DNA of 64,000 nucleotides from Oidiodendron maius Zn (taxonomy: Eukaryota; Ascomycota; Leotiomycetes; Myxotrichaceae): the NCBI GenBank assembly GCA_000827325.1, contig KN832872.1, forward strand, positions 620,001-684,000, in the 5' to 3' direction. The position numbers and the translations under genes were made by a program. The notes beneath the pieces are model-generated. The model worked only from the letters and a program-made list of their open reading frames with translations, was not told the DNA's origin and did no database searches. Positions within the stretch are counted from its first letter, which is position 1. Each line of letters begins with the position of its first letter. This document shows, one piece after another, positions 33,263-45,589 of the stretch.

Positions 33263-35845
33263 TCAGCTCGAGCTGAACATGCCGCTCTTCTTTCTCCCTA
33301 GCCCACTGAAGCTGAATCGACCATCCTTGGGCTTCTCACCCTTCTGCCCAGTATGTGGTGCGTCAATGTCGACGGCAGGCTGCTCATCCTTGGCCGTAGT
33401 GTCCTGACCGTTCTCTGTATTTTGCGTCTGCTTATCCTTCTCCGAGATCTTCTCGTGTTTTGCGATGAACTTCTCCTTCTCTCCGGACTTGCTCAGAAAT
33501 CCAAAACTCTTGCGACCTAGACTCTTGCTCCCTTTGTGAGATCTCGATAGAGTGGTTCGGCCGAATAATTTGTCTTTCTCTTGACTGTCGGCTTCATTGG
33601 TAATTGGCCCGCCGTTGCCTGCGTCAGGGGTCGCCTTTCTTTTCTGCTCTTCTTCGGCAGCTGTGGTCTTGCTTAATTGGATCACCTTCTTAACTTCCTC
33701 GTCTTGGTGTCGCTGATAGTCCTTTCGCTTTTGCTCGAGCTCTTTCCTTTTCTTCTCAGCCTCTTTTGCCTTTTCTTTCTCTGCAGCTTTGGCGGCAACC
33801 TTCCGAGCCTTCTCAGCTTCTTTATTCTCCTTTTGCTCTCGTGCTCTCTCCTCCTTGCTCTTCCGCTTCTCGGCCTCTGGTTGTGGTAGTATGGGCAGTG
33901 TGGATGCGTGAGTGAGGGTACCAGGGGCTGGCTTGGGTGCAATCTCAGGCGAGGTTGGAAGTGGATTAGAGATTACGGTGTTGAGGGAAACGAACTCATT
34001 TTGATCGTCCGGGGGGGTGATGGGTGTCACGGCAGCCTTGGAGGGAGTGGCAAGGGAGTTTCCATTCAGCGGGTTTCCGAGGGCCAGATCAGCTTCTTGT
34101 GATGCGAGGGCAGCTTCAGCGAGACCCTCAGCCTCCTGCTCCTTGCGCATGGCTTCGACGGTAGTCTCCTGATAGAAGAGGACGTATGCGCAGGCCTGGC
34201 CTGGCTTGTCGCCGAAGAAATTCTTGACGTAGTGCTTGTCTACAGGCTCCACCATTTCATCGTCGAACAGGAGCCATCCGCGGTCTTTTGTCTTGATAAC
34301 CGAGACGTAGTGGCCATGATAGGCGTTTCCACCAATGTGTACGACCACGGCATACAGTTCGTACAAGCGATCTGGGTCATCGGCATCGTCGGTAGTATTA
34401 AACATGCGGAGATGATAAGGGTAGACCACTCGGTGAAAAAGCTTCTGCAGGCGGGTCATATCTTCTGTATATTTGAATCGCTTCAAGTGGAGAGCCAAGA
34501 TCTTGGGTAGCCGTTTGATCTTCATCCGCTTCTCTGCCTCCTGGAGGCCGCCGCAGTTATCGCAATGAAATTTGTTCCTCTCGCACAGCATCTCCTCCGC
34601 AGAGAACTTGCGTAGGCAGGATGTGACGGAGGAATGCTCTTCCAAATCAATAGACAGATCCAAAAACGTCTCGTCTCGTTGCGACGCAGTCTCGCACGTG
34701 AGGCATTTTGTCTCGGACGTCAAGACGCCTTCGAATATCTCATGGACCCATCCCGTTCCGGGGGACCTTGTACCGCCGTTCAGACCTATTGCAGAAGCTG
34801 CCGACGCTACTGCAGCATTTATGGATGAACTGAGCGCGTTGTCCTTGCGTCCTGCCTCCAATTCCTTCCGTCGCTGAGCATTAGCTTCGACGTTATTTAT
34901 GACAGCGTTCAGGACCAAGCCATAAAACTCATGCGCATCCTGGTGCATGGACGTCCGGAACATCTCATTGTCACGCTTGAAGATCTCCAGGAATCTTTGA
35001 GGGCTTAACACGCCAGATCGGGAGGTGCTCGCGACCAGGGCCATAAAGATGTCCTTGAGGGCAGTAAAAGTGGACTCTTCCATGCCATATGCGCTTGCAT
35101 TATCGTACGTCATCTCCAAAACTGGCCCAGCCAACATCGCATGCTTCTTCTTGTACTCTGGCGAGTCTGGCTTATCCTCCGGTCTCTGCCCTGGGCCAGG
35201 TGGCACGGGTTGACCAGCGTTTATGGCGGCCCGTCTCTTCATCGCCTCTGCCGCAGATAATCCTTTCGCCTTTGCGGCAGGTGATGCCCCCCCATTTTGT
35301 ACCGGGGCTCGTATGGGGACGACAATTTTTGGCTGTCCATTGGGGGTACCGTTCGGAGATAGTGGGGGGTATCTAACGACGTTCTCTCGAAAAGGGACCG
35401 AGAAGTATAAGGCTTGCACCATGGAGTTGCAGTAACTATATGAAATCAGTATCGTAGTCCTCAAAGGCGGGGAGTAGACGGACCAAGTGTTTCCGAACTG
35501 GGGACGAGTCAGCATCAGCGTTAGATTCTCGAGCGGTGGTAGAGGGGTTGGACATACGTTTTCCATTCCAAAGAACTTGTCACTGCCGTCCTCTCTGATG
35601 GGGCCCGCATTCTGCAACATCTTCTGGAGTGGGGTGATTTCTGGTTCTGGCTCCGCATCCTTCTTGTGCTTAGTTGATGGTGAGGCGGCGCTGCCTGGGC
35701 TGGTAGGACCCTGCATCGCGGGAGGTTAGCCAGAAATCAGTCACTCTAAGACCAGCCAGCGCCCATGACAGGCGACGGGGAAGCTCAAGCGGGAGGAGAT
35801 ACTGACCGATGAAGCGCCCTTGAGTTTGCTGAAGAGACCCGACAT
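33263..35845 (-). CDS. creB: Ubiquitin carboxyl-terminal hydrolase, CreB/Ubp9-Ubp13 type
   Basis: Cysteine-protease deubiquitinase (USP12/46 group). Aspergillus CreB acts in carbon catabolite repression and permease turnover. Exons 35845-35807, 35710-35558, 35497-35484 and 35435-33263; introns 96, 60 and 48 nt; 792 aa. It starts [13 protein letters not shown]. The 14-nt third exon joined to its neighbours gives [17 protein letters not shown], with catalytic Cys69 whose codon is split by an intron. Downstream: [10 protein letters not shown], zinc-binding CxxC pairs (KCLTCE, CDNCGG), the catalytic His in [11 protein letters not shown], and DDEMV. After the USP domain is a charged Lys/Glu coiled coil and a basic Ser-rich tail, as in CreB. 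Introns 2 and 3 contain no stops and are multiples of three. Confidence 0.93.
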
Positions 35846-37603
35846 GATCACAGCGGACGGGTTGGAGGCAGAGGAATCGGATTTAAGCTGTCAGCCTCCG
35901 CACGCGACGTTCACGTCGCAATTGTAACAGGAAGACACCTTGGAGAGCCAACATGCGCCAGGAGTCTGTGCTGGAGTCAGGGAGAGGTATTGGAAGAAGC
36001 GTCTGTCGTCCAGCGCAGGTCGAGTGTTTGTGTTCTGGGGAGGAGGTGGACGAGCAGAGGATGCACCACAGCGGCGTACAGGAACGGGTAGCTGCGGGGG
36101 TTGAGTGGCGAGCTGCGGGCGCCCTTGTTCGTCGTGCTGGGGCGGATAAAGAGAGAATTGGTGCAGCGCTGCGGAGGAGGAGAGGATGGCTGGAACGGCG
36201 AGCAGAATGGGGAGGGATAAATGGGTGGAAGGAAGGCGCGAGAGGAGAAGCTTGCACCGAGAGGGCGGGAGGGAGGTTGAGCAGCGACAGGGCAAGATTG
36301 GGGAGCCGGGATGGGCGTGGGCGAGAGGGCAGCGGCGCGAACATTTCTAATGATTTGTATAAATATTTATGATCTTATTTATAATGATTTACGTTGTGCT
36401 ACTTAGGGGTTATGTCAAGGGCTAGTAGTGGTGAGGAGTTGGATTCACGGCTTTGATGTGTATATGGTTATGGTTATCCAACTCTATCAACCTCGTCTTG
36501 CTCGACTCCATACGACGCCTAACACTACCTCCTTCTCCACGGGACATCCATCATCCCCCAGTGAGTGTCACTCCCCTCTAGGTTGCAGCAAGCCGCAACC
36601 CCGGAACAGCAGCCATGCTACTAACAAGCCGGCCTTGTCCTATCAACTTGGCCGATGTCCCAACTCCGGTCCGACTTTGCGCGTTGACGCCCTTCCAGAA
36701 TAATCCCTCCACCAGTCTGGTCTATCTGTCAAACGCTCAACCCCAGACGGCTTTCCCGCCATGACTGATCTCTTACCTTCTGCACGCGAAATCCGATGCA
36801 TGGCGATACCATGCCCATTTACAGTGCAGTCCAGGTCGTGTCGTGCGTCGCACGTCCCACCTTGCCACTGCCGGACGGTGGGACAGCTAGACGACCTGAC
36901 CCCGACTGTCACATACGTACAACGCCAAATAATGCAAGATAGTATACCGCGCCCTCGCCACCTGCCACCAGCTGCTCTGCACCGTCATCACGAGGTCTTA
37001 CTCGCACGTGGCAACTGACGCTGACGGAGACGATCCCCATTCCATGTTCCTGGATGTCGCTTCGAGACCACGAGCTAGCCCTTAGGACTGCGGGGTCTGA
37101 CGGGGCAGACGCTGAGAATGGGGGGATTATAATTCGTAATGTTGCTGGGTTGGCTGCGAACTGACGAATTGCGCCCACGGCTCAGCTCAACGGCCACCGG
37201 GGCCAGCTCCCAAAATGGCGGTGGGTGCAACTGGCTTCCTTGCGGGTTTACTGGATACGCTCTCACCAAATCTCCACACCTTGCCCTTGCCCTGGGTTGA
37301 TCCTTTTAAACCGCTCGCGCTGCGCGACATTGCTCAAGTCCCCGAAATCTTGTCGTTTTTGAGGCTTCAAATTTTCGGCTTCCTCTTCACTCTACAGCTG
37401 CCCCCATATCGGTCTGCCCTGGTACCTTGCGCTACCTGTTCTTAGTATTTCCAGGAGCCGGTCCACTTTTGTTAACCTACGCTCAGACTCTTACGCTTTC
37501 CTGCCTAAAATATCCTCTGGTGTCGGAGATCTTCCCCACCGCAGTCTGACATTCTCTTCAACTACCCCTATCTCCCCGGCTGCTGCCAATCTTCATATCC
37601 GCA
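35846..37603. other. Upstream DNA of the deubiquitinase and a CT-rich leader-like tract
   Basis: Part of a 3.5-kb stretch between known genes. Bases 35885-36340 are G-rich on the plus strand, as for a CT-rich leader of the minus-strand deubiquitinase. From about 37260 to 37600 the plus strand is pyrimidine-rich, like the 5' leader of a transcribed gene. No protein family is recognisable in any frame. Confidence 0.5.
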
Positions 37604-37760
37604 ATGAAATTCTCCTGGTGGCCTAGGTAAGTAGCCGGACTCCACTCTGCTCTCGAATCCCAAACTTTGCTCTTTGTTGCACGTCTGAATTTTGACACAT
37701 TGGTTCACCATCAGGGATGCCTGGGACGGCGGCCTCGCGTTCTCCGGACCTGACTATTGA
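37604..37760 (+). CDS. Short spliced ORF of 22 codons, unknown (possible uORF or micropeptide)
   Basis: ATG 37604 opens MKFSWWPR, then a consensus donor GTAAGT at 37627. An 88-nt intron ends CATCAG at 37714, and the frame continues DAWDGGLAFSGPDY to TGA at 37758-37760. The CT-rich DNA before it looks like a real 5' leader. The product would be only 22 aa. It could be an upstream ORF in a longer transcript, a small peptide gene, or chance. No family recognised. Confidence 0.3.
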
Positions 37761-39366
37761 AAACCAAGAAATCCTGTGGTAGTTCTGCTATTTTTTTACT
37801 GCCTCTACTTTGTCATATCTCCCACATCTCTTCTCGCTCTTCCTGGAGCAAGATTAATCCCATTCTTTCGCCCATATTGTACAACAACCAAGACTATGTA
37901 TTGTCCTGTGAAGATAGGGTGGAAACCACGTATTTTGCTAGTCACCCTGGCACTTCATGCGTTCTGGCAGAACTCATTCTTTCATTTTCATGAGACCCGA
38001 CCTGTTGCATGCCAGTGCATTTGTTGTGGAATATCATCCAGAATACTTCCTCGGCGAGAGCATATACAAGCACCGCTCGAAACTAAGCTACGAGGCTAGT
38101 TCGGCAGGAATTCCGAGCCCTTTTGTCCTGACATCCCATGTCATCTCCCCGTCTTGCCATTGTTCTCCACGATGGACCCACAGAGGAGACGGTCTGTTGC
38201 AGGAAAGTTAGTGGCCACGGTAGCGCTACAAATATTATATTGGACGCTATTGTCACCTACGTATGGAAAAGAAGATGGATATATAACCTTTCTGATAAAT
38301 ACGAGTTTTAATTAATCTTAGATCGGAGGATGGTCTCACTGTCCTCTCTGCGATGAGATGTAATACTGGCCTCAGATGCTACATACCTTCAGAGAATGAT
38401 GACAACAGCTCGGCACTCAATCCCCGCCCTTGCTGACTTAAATTATTGCTTGGGCCAAACTGTATCAAGTTTAAGAATGTGGTGGCTAACGGGTCGTATT
38501 TCCGTAGAGAGAGATACGTCAGGCAATAATGAAACTGCAAAAGTATGAGAGAATGGATAGAAATTACACTGCGATAGTTATAGGTGTTAAATAGAGAGGG
38601 ATACTATTACATCTCGACATGGTACCGCAATGTTAAATTACCAAGGAAATAAGTCTATGTGATTATTCTGAAGTTCATATTGTTCATGCATTAGGCCATC
38701 CAAGCTGATCACCTCGAGATGTCCTCACTCGCTTGATGAGACGCTGCGCAGTTCCAGGGGAATTTAAGGATCAAGCAATCGGCTGCAGACTGACACCATT
38801 TAATTAGTAGTCTTTCAAAGTAATTTAAGCGAACACCCGGTGAGATTATATATAACTTATACCAATATAGGAGATGTTCATGCCAAGGAGTCACTTCTCT
38901 ATATATCACGTGAGTAATTCGATCGGGGTTGAAGTACGTAACCAACTAGGTAAACCTGAGTGGATAAAACATGATAGTAATAGCAAAAGTAGTCTCTCAC
39001 TGGTCTTGCTTGGTGTTTTCTTCGAAAATGACATGTCCCCATTAGAAAACTAACTATTATTACTCCTGTTAAAATTTAGTACTTTTGCTGCAGCGGTGAA
39101 ATGTTGATCCGGCCATAAACCTACACAAACGTCAAGCTATCTCCTTGTCTATTATGTATACTGAATAGCTTGCCTTGTTACATTAGCTGGAAAATAAGCT
39201 AAGATTATTAGAGTGCAGTTGTCTGGCCGGATTCAAACCCTGGAAGATCCTCGTTCTATTGCGTTGTCAATCGCTGCGCCTCGTCTTGGCTATTATCAAA
39301 TTGCCCCTCCTTAAACCTCGCCTTTACGCTCTTGGGAGCCACAAGTTCAGCAACACAGCATTGGAA
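37761..39366. other. Intergenic region before the proline iminopeptidase
   Basis: Moderately AT-rich. Frames of 60-107 codons on the plus strand at 37757-38211 have no motif or start context that I trust. No tRNA or repeat was seen. Confidence 0.5.
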
Positions 39367-40518
39367 ATGGCACCACCCTACAGACCATCAGTAAACAGCT
39401 CAGGGCACCTTCAAGTGTCCCCCGTTCATTCAATCTACTATGAAGAATGTGGCCTCGCGACTGGCGTTCCAGTCGTGTTCCTCCATGGTGGACCAGGAGG
39501 TGGGATAGAAGAGTCTGATAGGTAAATAGCTCCAAGAAACAAAATAGATATTTACCCATATATCGCCGTTGCACAAATAGCGTTGGGACAGTGTAGTTGA
39601 CTCTTGTGCAGAAAATATTTCGACCCCTCGCACTACCGTTCCGTCCTATTCGACCAGCGCGGGTGCGGGAAATCCACCCCGCACGCATGTCTCGAGGACA
39701 ACACCACTTGGGACCTGGTATCCGATATTGAATTGCTACGTGCCCATCTCAAAATTGAAAAGTGGATCGTCTTTGGCGGCTCCTGGGGTTCTGCCCTCGC
39801 GCTGGCCTACTCGGAGAAACACCCAGGGAGATGCCTCGGCCTTGTCCTACGCGGCATTTTCACACTGCGCAGAGTAGAACTGGAATGGTTCTATCAGAAA
39901 GGTGCTGACATGCTCTTCCCTGACTTCTTCGAACCGTACCAGGAGGCAATTCCGGAAGAGGAGCGTGGTGATATGATAAAGGCGTACTATAAGCGGCTGA
40001 AAGGAGATAATGAACAGGAGAAGCTGAAATGGTAAGACTGCCGTTCCTTTCACAACCTTATAATTCATTGACAACTATTCAGCGCAAGCGCATGGAGCCG
40101 ATGGGAAACTGCCACGTCCAAACTTGTCGTCGATCCGGAACTTATCAAGAAATCCGAAGACCCAAAATGGTTGGTACCTCTCCTCCGCTTACCTGGACAA
40201 ACTGACTCCCCATCAAGGGCCTTGGCTTTTGCGCGCATTGAGTGCCACTACTTTGTCAACGGCGGGTTCTATGCCGACGGGCAGCTGATAACTGATGCCC
40301 ATCGTATCGCGCACCTACCCATCACCATCGTGCAGGGCCGGTATGACGTGGTGTGCCCCATGGCCACGAGCTGGGCGCTGTACAAAGCGCTGGGTGGTAC
40401 ACAGAATCCGAACGTTGAGTACCACGTTGTCGCGGAGAGTGGGCACAGTTCGCACGAGCTTGGGATTGAGAAGGCGCTCGTAGCGGCCGTGGAGAAGTTT
40501 AAGGTGTTGAAAGGGTAG
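39367..40518 (+). CDS. Proline iminopeptidase (S33 alpha/beta hydrolase)
   Basis: Serine peptidase that releases N-terminal proline from small peptides; cytosolic by prediction. Exons 39367-39521, 39612-40031 and 40083-40518; introns 90 and 51 nt; 336 aa. Splice joins give IEESDR-KYFDP and KLK-CASAWSRWE, as in the family. Motifs: oxyanion region FLHGGPGGG, DQRGCGKSTPH, nucleophile elbow GGSWGS (Ser109), AFARIECHYFVN, the acid in VQGRYDVVCP, and the catalytic His in SGHSSHE. The in-frame sequence upstream of ATG 39367 lacks another ATG, so this start is clear. It ends 377 nt from MED14, tail to tail. Confidence 0.95.
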
Positions 40519-40895
40519 GGAATGGTAGAGTTGGTTGGAGAGGCATAATTTGATCGTGTGTACGTTTAGGGAATCATGTTGGTAGATGCATATCACAGGG
40601 TTTGAAGATATCACCTACACCATTTGGTTTCACTGGTCACGCAAAAATTATAACATTGGGTATCATATCGATTAGATAGATACTGTATAAATTAACTCCT
40701 TCCTCAAAATGAATGCTCTCCCCTTTTCTCTCTTCTCTCCCCTCGATGACCAAAACAGCCGAAGTAATCCGAAGATTGCCGAGACAACGCCAAAACGCCC
40801 CAAAAGCGGCCGTCGGTATTATGTGAACAGTATTTTGCAGTACAAAGACATTCTCATTCCCTTGAACGCCTGTCCAGAGATTCCTCCCAATTCTA
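40519..40895. other. Convergent 3' region of the iminopeptidase and MED14
   Basis: 377 nt; no gene seen. It should hold both 3' UTRs. Confidence 0.5.
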
Positions 40896-43800
40896 TTAGT
40901 CGATCTCCACAACCTCCATCTGTGATGAGTGGCTCATCCCCTGGCTCTGTGTCTGATTCGGGGTCGGTTGCTGTCTCTGCTTAGGTATACTCATAACTGG
41001 CCGATTCGATTTGGCCTGCGCTTGAGCCATTGTGGCAACGGGTACCACCTGTCTTGGGGTGTGGGAAGCTTGTCCCTGCCCTATGGTGTGCATGGGCTTA
41101 TATCCCGATGCAAATGCCCTTAAGACATCATCTAACTTGCCGAGTAACTCTTCAATACCATTTGGTTGAGCGACTGCATTTACACGCATGCCTCGATAGC
41201 CCTCGCCAGATGAGTTCCACACCGGCTTCAATAGCGCATCAATATCATCGCCTTCCTTACCTGGATGATCGACGCGTCTAACGAACCACCATGGCTCGCC
41301 CTTCCGTTGCTGTAACTTAAGATCGAAGACTACCTTGCGTGGCGATGTTGTCGATGAGACTTGGATGCTTGTTGGAAGAAGGCTGTAGGAGAAGCGGTAC
41401 CAATCCACTGCTCTGACAAAAACTAAAACGTCTCCTTTATCAGAGAGTGAAGTCCATGCCTCCTCGATGGTATCGAGAGCTCGCAGGGCTGGCAGTGTAA
41501 GCGGAAGGAGTTGAGCAACACCATTAAGACCCTCGTTTCCATTCAAGACTCTAGCCAACCGATCGGCAATAAGTAGGTGGGGATTTCCTTTCTCAAATGA
41601 GATCGTCATGGTACTGGACACGGCGCCGAAGTCAACCACAGCTTTGTACTGAGGAATGACAGCACCAATGCTATCCCCGGCCTCAACTAGGCTACCAGTG
41701 GAAGTCCCATACAAGAGTATGATCTTTCCGAGAGAGATACTATCACATCGGAGCGTCGTGCTGTGCTTGTGGAGTACCTCAACGAATTCGACAAGGCGCT
41801 CAATTCGAATAGCTCGCTCGGTGAGAACAGGTATAACAGACTCACCGACTCTAGATCGCAGGCGACAAGCAAAGGTACCAGATTCTGCATGGAATGCGAT
41901 ATCCTGATCGACCCTCTCTTTGAGAATGCTGAGTGTAGCAGGTACCGGCACTACTATACGAGCCTCGGTAACAGTGATAAGAGTGCCTTCTTGGTCCTCC
42001 TTCTTCGGCGCCTCAATAGCATCAGGTGCCGGGGTGCTAGCGGGCAACTCTAGCTGACTCGGTGAAGCTGGAACAGCTGCGGGTGGCGTCGACTCGAGAC
42101 CCTGAAAAGTGACCTTGACAATATCTTTTGCCCACGGTTTACGTGTTCTTTTCAACCTGTTTCGGGATGGTAAGAGTTCGGACAATTTGAGAAATATTGA
42201 AGGAAGTGAGATCGACGAAGAGGTCTTGCTGCTCTTCAGCACATAGAAAGCATGTTGGGAATGAAGCGCCTTCAAATTGGCATAATGAGAAACTACTGCA
42301 GCAGCGAAGATTCCGAGAGTCGATAGGAAGTTGTATGTAGGGGCAGGTGCTGATGCCCTAATGGGAATCTCAAGGTGGCTAGTTATTGTTAACTCTGGAG
42401 GCTGGTTCAGTCTACCAGCATTGGGCACAGTGGAGCTAGTACTAGAGTTGTCAGTCTCAGTGAAACACAAAGTAGGGTGGCGAAATACGTTTCAATCAGC
42501 CACCAGCGGTCCCCGCCCATGCTGAGGCTGACCGCAATGAACCATTCCTTCCTCCAGCCAGGTCGCCGGAACCACGCAACCTGCAGAGTATCTTTTGGCA
42601 ATACCTGCTTCAAATCATCTGCCTTGAGGTCGGGCCTTCTTATTCTGCTCCAGCCAACACTCAATCCATGGGTCGTGATCTCATCTGCAGCGGTGTCACA
42701 GCGTAGCTGCTCAATATAAGAATGGCCATCGTTGGCAGGGTCCGTCGACTTCGAATTAAATCCGTACTCTGCCCTCATGTTGTGCAATGATCCGGGACCG
42801 ACGATGAATCTCCCCGTGATTGGCTCAACAGAGACAGAAATGGTTTGTTTGCTCGTAACTTGGACTTTCAGTACCGTTTCGGACGGTTCGTCAATCGACG
42901 TAGTTATTTCTAGAGCCATTTCATTTCCCGCAAATAGTGGCTTGGACTGCAGTTTCTCATGAATAGCCTTTAGAATGTAGGCGACGTGTTTCGCGATAAC
43001 AGTCTTCAATAATGCCTCAGCAGATAGACTAACGGTGTCGAATCTGATGTCAGCATCTTTGATCTCCTTCCCGTCGCGAAACCATCTCACAAAAAGGTGG
43101 CTAGCAGATTTTGGGTCAAATCGACCATCTTTCCGTCTCCCACTGTGGACGCCCAAAACTATCCAGCTTTTGGGCCCTTTAGCACCGTACCTATCCAACC
43201 AGTACTGGATAGAGACTGCCCTATTGAGCGCCTCAATCTTCAAACTCTCAACCCACTTGCCTCTTGCCAGCTCAGATGCTTGCCGTCTAAATTCACTAAT
43301 CTTATGCGTTAGAACCATCTCATGCAAAAGCTTGTAGCATCCAGGAAGACCATCTGTAAGGAGGACGGCGTTGACCCTGCTCTCGATGTAATATCGGAGA
43401 TGAGTTGGTAGTTCGAGCACAGCAGGAGAGAACAAGAATCGCAAGTCAATAAACCAAAATTGCTTTTCAGGATCTTCGTCTGCAATGGTCAGATCAATCT
43501 CGAACTCCCCCGCCACCTTGAAAGTCACGCGACCGGATTTTATGGTGTAGTCTTTAAATTGAAGTGGAATATTGTCATATTCGTGAAGATTGAGCCGTAT
43601 TGAGAGAAGAGTGTTGAGGTTTTCCAGTGTATTGAGGACATCGCATGACATCAAGGGAGGTGGTAAGATGTACCCAAGCTATAGAGTGTTAGCATGCCAT
43701 TTCGCAGTTCTCTATCAGATAAAATACCTCTGGCATCCATGGCGCCTTTCCGGTTGACAGCACTTGCAGAGCAGTCTTCAAATCAGGATTAGGCATCCTG

Positions 43801-44447
43801 GCATATGGCAAACTTCGTTTAACTTCGCTCATTTCGTGTATCGCCGACTCATACATGGACTTCTGCCGGTCTAGATAGATTTTCAGATCTATCGTCTTGC
43901 TCACATCTTCACTTCTTCGACTCCAATTAGTTATAACTAGCGCCTTCACCCAATCGGCGTGAGTGCTTTGAGCGAAATTCAAGAGGGCTAGCTTCTTGGA
44001 AAGATTTTCAGGTGAATTGTCGTCCACGGAAGTTATCTGTGACCCGTTCATATTAAGAGCGGAGGAAGGGATTGGCATCTGAGACAGCTGGAGGACCTTT
44101 GCTTTCAGATCTTCGTGTGTCCTTGCCGAGAGACGCTTAAGGAGAGTAGACAAAGACATATATCCCTGCGTGATATGTGCGATCTCTGGAGGAAGCTTGT
44201 TGATCTGCTCCTGCAAATCGGGCGGATTGGTAAATACAGCTCCTTGTACGGTCTCCGGCAAGGTGCCATTCAATCCACGGTGGACTGAGTTGGGGGGAGC
44301 CATCTTCTGCTGTTGCTCAACCCGCTCGCTCCCTCTATCCTGGACCTTCTCCATACTGTAGCCACTACCATTCACGCCGTTCTGCCGTTGGTCCCTATCA
44401 TGGTTCGTATATGACCCAGCACCGTTCTCCATGATGGCTCCCGGCAT
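40896..44447 (-). CDS. MED14: Mediator complex subunit 14 (Rgr1)
   Basis: Backbone subunit of Mediator, bridging head, middle and tail modules between activators and RNA polymerase II. Exons 44447-43728, 43678-42489 and 42441-40896; introns 49 and 47 nt; 1151 aa. The conserved N-terminal domain is clear: LPPEIAHITQGYMSLSTLLKRLS, then LLNFAQSTHADWVKALVITNWSRRSEDVSK and the KAPWMPE-LGYILPPPL junction. The middle carries VNAVLLTDGLPGCYKLLHEMV and GGDRWWLIET, the latter interrupted by intron 2. The C-terminus is Gln/Pro-rich, as is usual in fungal MED14. The position of intron 2 rests on frame and branch site (CTGAC) rather than on conserved text, so the join there is the least certain point. Confidence 0.92.
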
Positions 44448-45589
44448 CGTCGCTCGACCGTCCTTCTCCGCCGCCTCCAGTACACCCCCTACAACCCCGT
44501 CTTCGCCCTTCGGCCGCTCCGTCGACTCTATCTTGGCTGGTGGAATCGGAAGTTGAGATATTCAGAGACGGGCGCAACGAGCGATGTTGGATGCGCTATC
44601 GTTGATAACGGAAGAACATGCGCGCAATCGAATATGAAAATCACGCCAAGGAACAATTCGTCTTTCGGTATACCGGCGTACGATCAATCTCCCACGGCAG
44701 CTAGAGTCTAATGTTGCTGAAGAGCCTCGGCGCGACCTTGCACGAGAGGATGGCTGGGCGCACTAGAGAGGGACGCCAGCCTGTTGAGCAGAGGAAGAGA
44801 GACCGTCGCCACAAAGGATGGACGCATGAATCCAATGCAGCGGGTAGTCGAGGGCTCAGTGGATCGCGGAATGCCGCGCTCGGTGGTGGTTGAGAGTATC
44901 TGGCTTGTTGTCTTTCACATCACATCGAATATGGATCAGCCGTCCATCGCGACTTGTTAGGTCGACTTTAGCGCCCGCTGATCACGTGCCAAGATATGTC
45001 AGGCAAAGGGAGATGGCGGAGAATGGGTCTCAGTCCCGGTGGGCGAAATATGGCTGGATTAGAAAATTATATTACATATATTACGGTCTACAAGAATCTC
45101 CAATATGTAACAGGTATTGAACTGCGAGCTTTTCAAGCAATATCCAGAGTGGGAAATTGGAGAGTATCTTCTTTCCGGAGGAATCGCTCCAGTTTCTTAT
45201 GTTTTGAACAGTGCAGCTAGAGCCGAGGATGACATAAGCCATCTGCCTTGCTCGCGGCATCAGTCGATATAAACTCTGTTACTGCTACGAAATCGTCAGT
45301 GCAAAAAGTTTATGGTTTAGATTTTATTTCCTGGGATATTAATAACGATTAAAACGTTCTGTGGCGTGGAAGTGTTGAATTAAAAATGTAGTGGCCTAGT
45401 CTCCACTCCGGAATATATTTATGCTTCTCCCAGGACCCATTTATGTATTAGCAGTATGTACCACCGAGCGCATCAGCCTTGTATTGACAACTCGCAAGCA
45501 TTTATTTATGGCCGCCGAGAGAAAAAAGAACGCCACACAATGCGATGCGCCAGCCTAGCCAACAAACACCAAACCATGTAAACAACAAA
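44448..45589. other. Intergenic region between MED14 start and ATG22 stop
   Basis: 1.14 kb with no supported gene. The MED14-proximal 200 nt are GC-rich; 45050-45450 is AT-rich. Short plus-strand frames here have no motif. Confidence 0.5.

Noticed and set aside
35883-36372. Frames of 134-153 codons on both strands upstream of the deubiquitinase
   Set aside because: Low-complexity CT/GA-rich leader sequence; proteins are Ser/Pro or Arg/Gly shadows.
39180-39255. tRNA-like B box (GGATTCAAACC) before the iminopeptidase
   Set aside because: No acceptor stem, D arm or anticodon stem can be folded around it.
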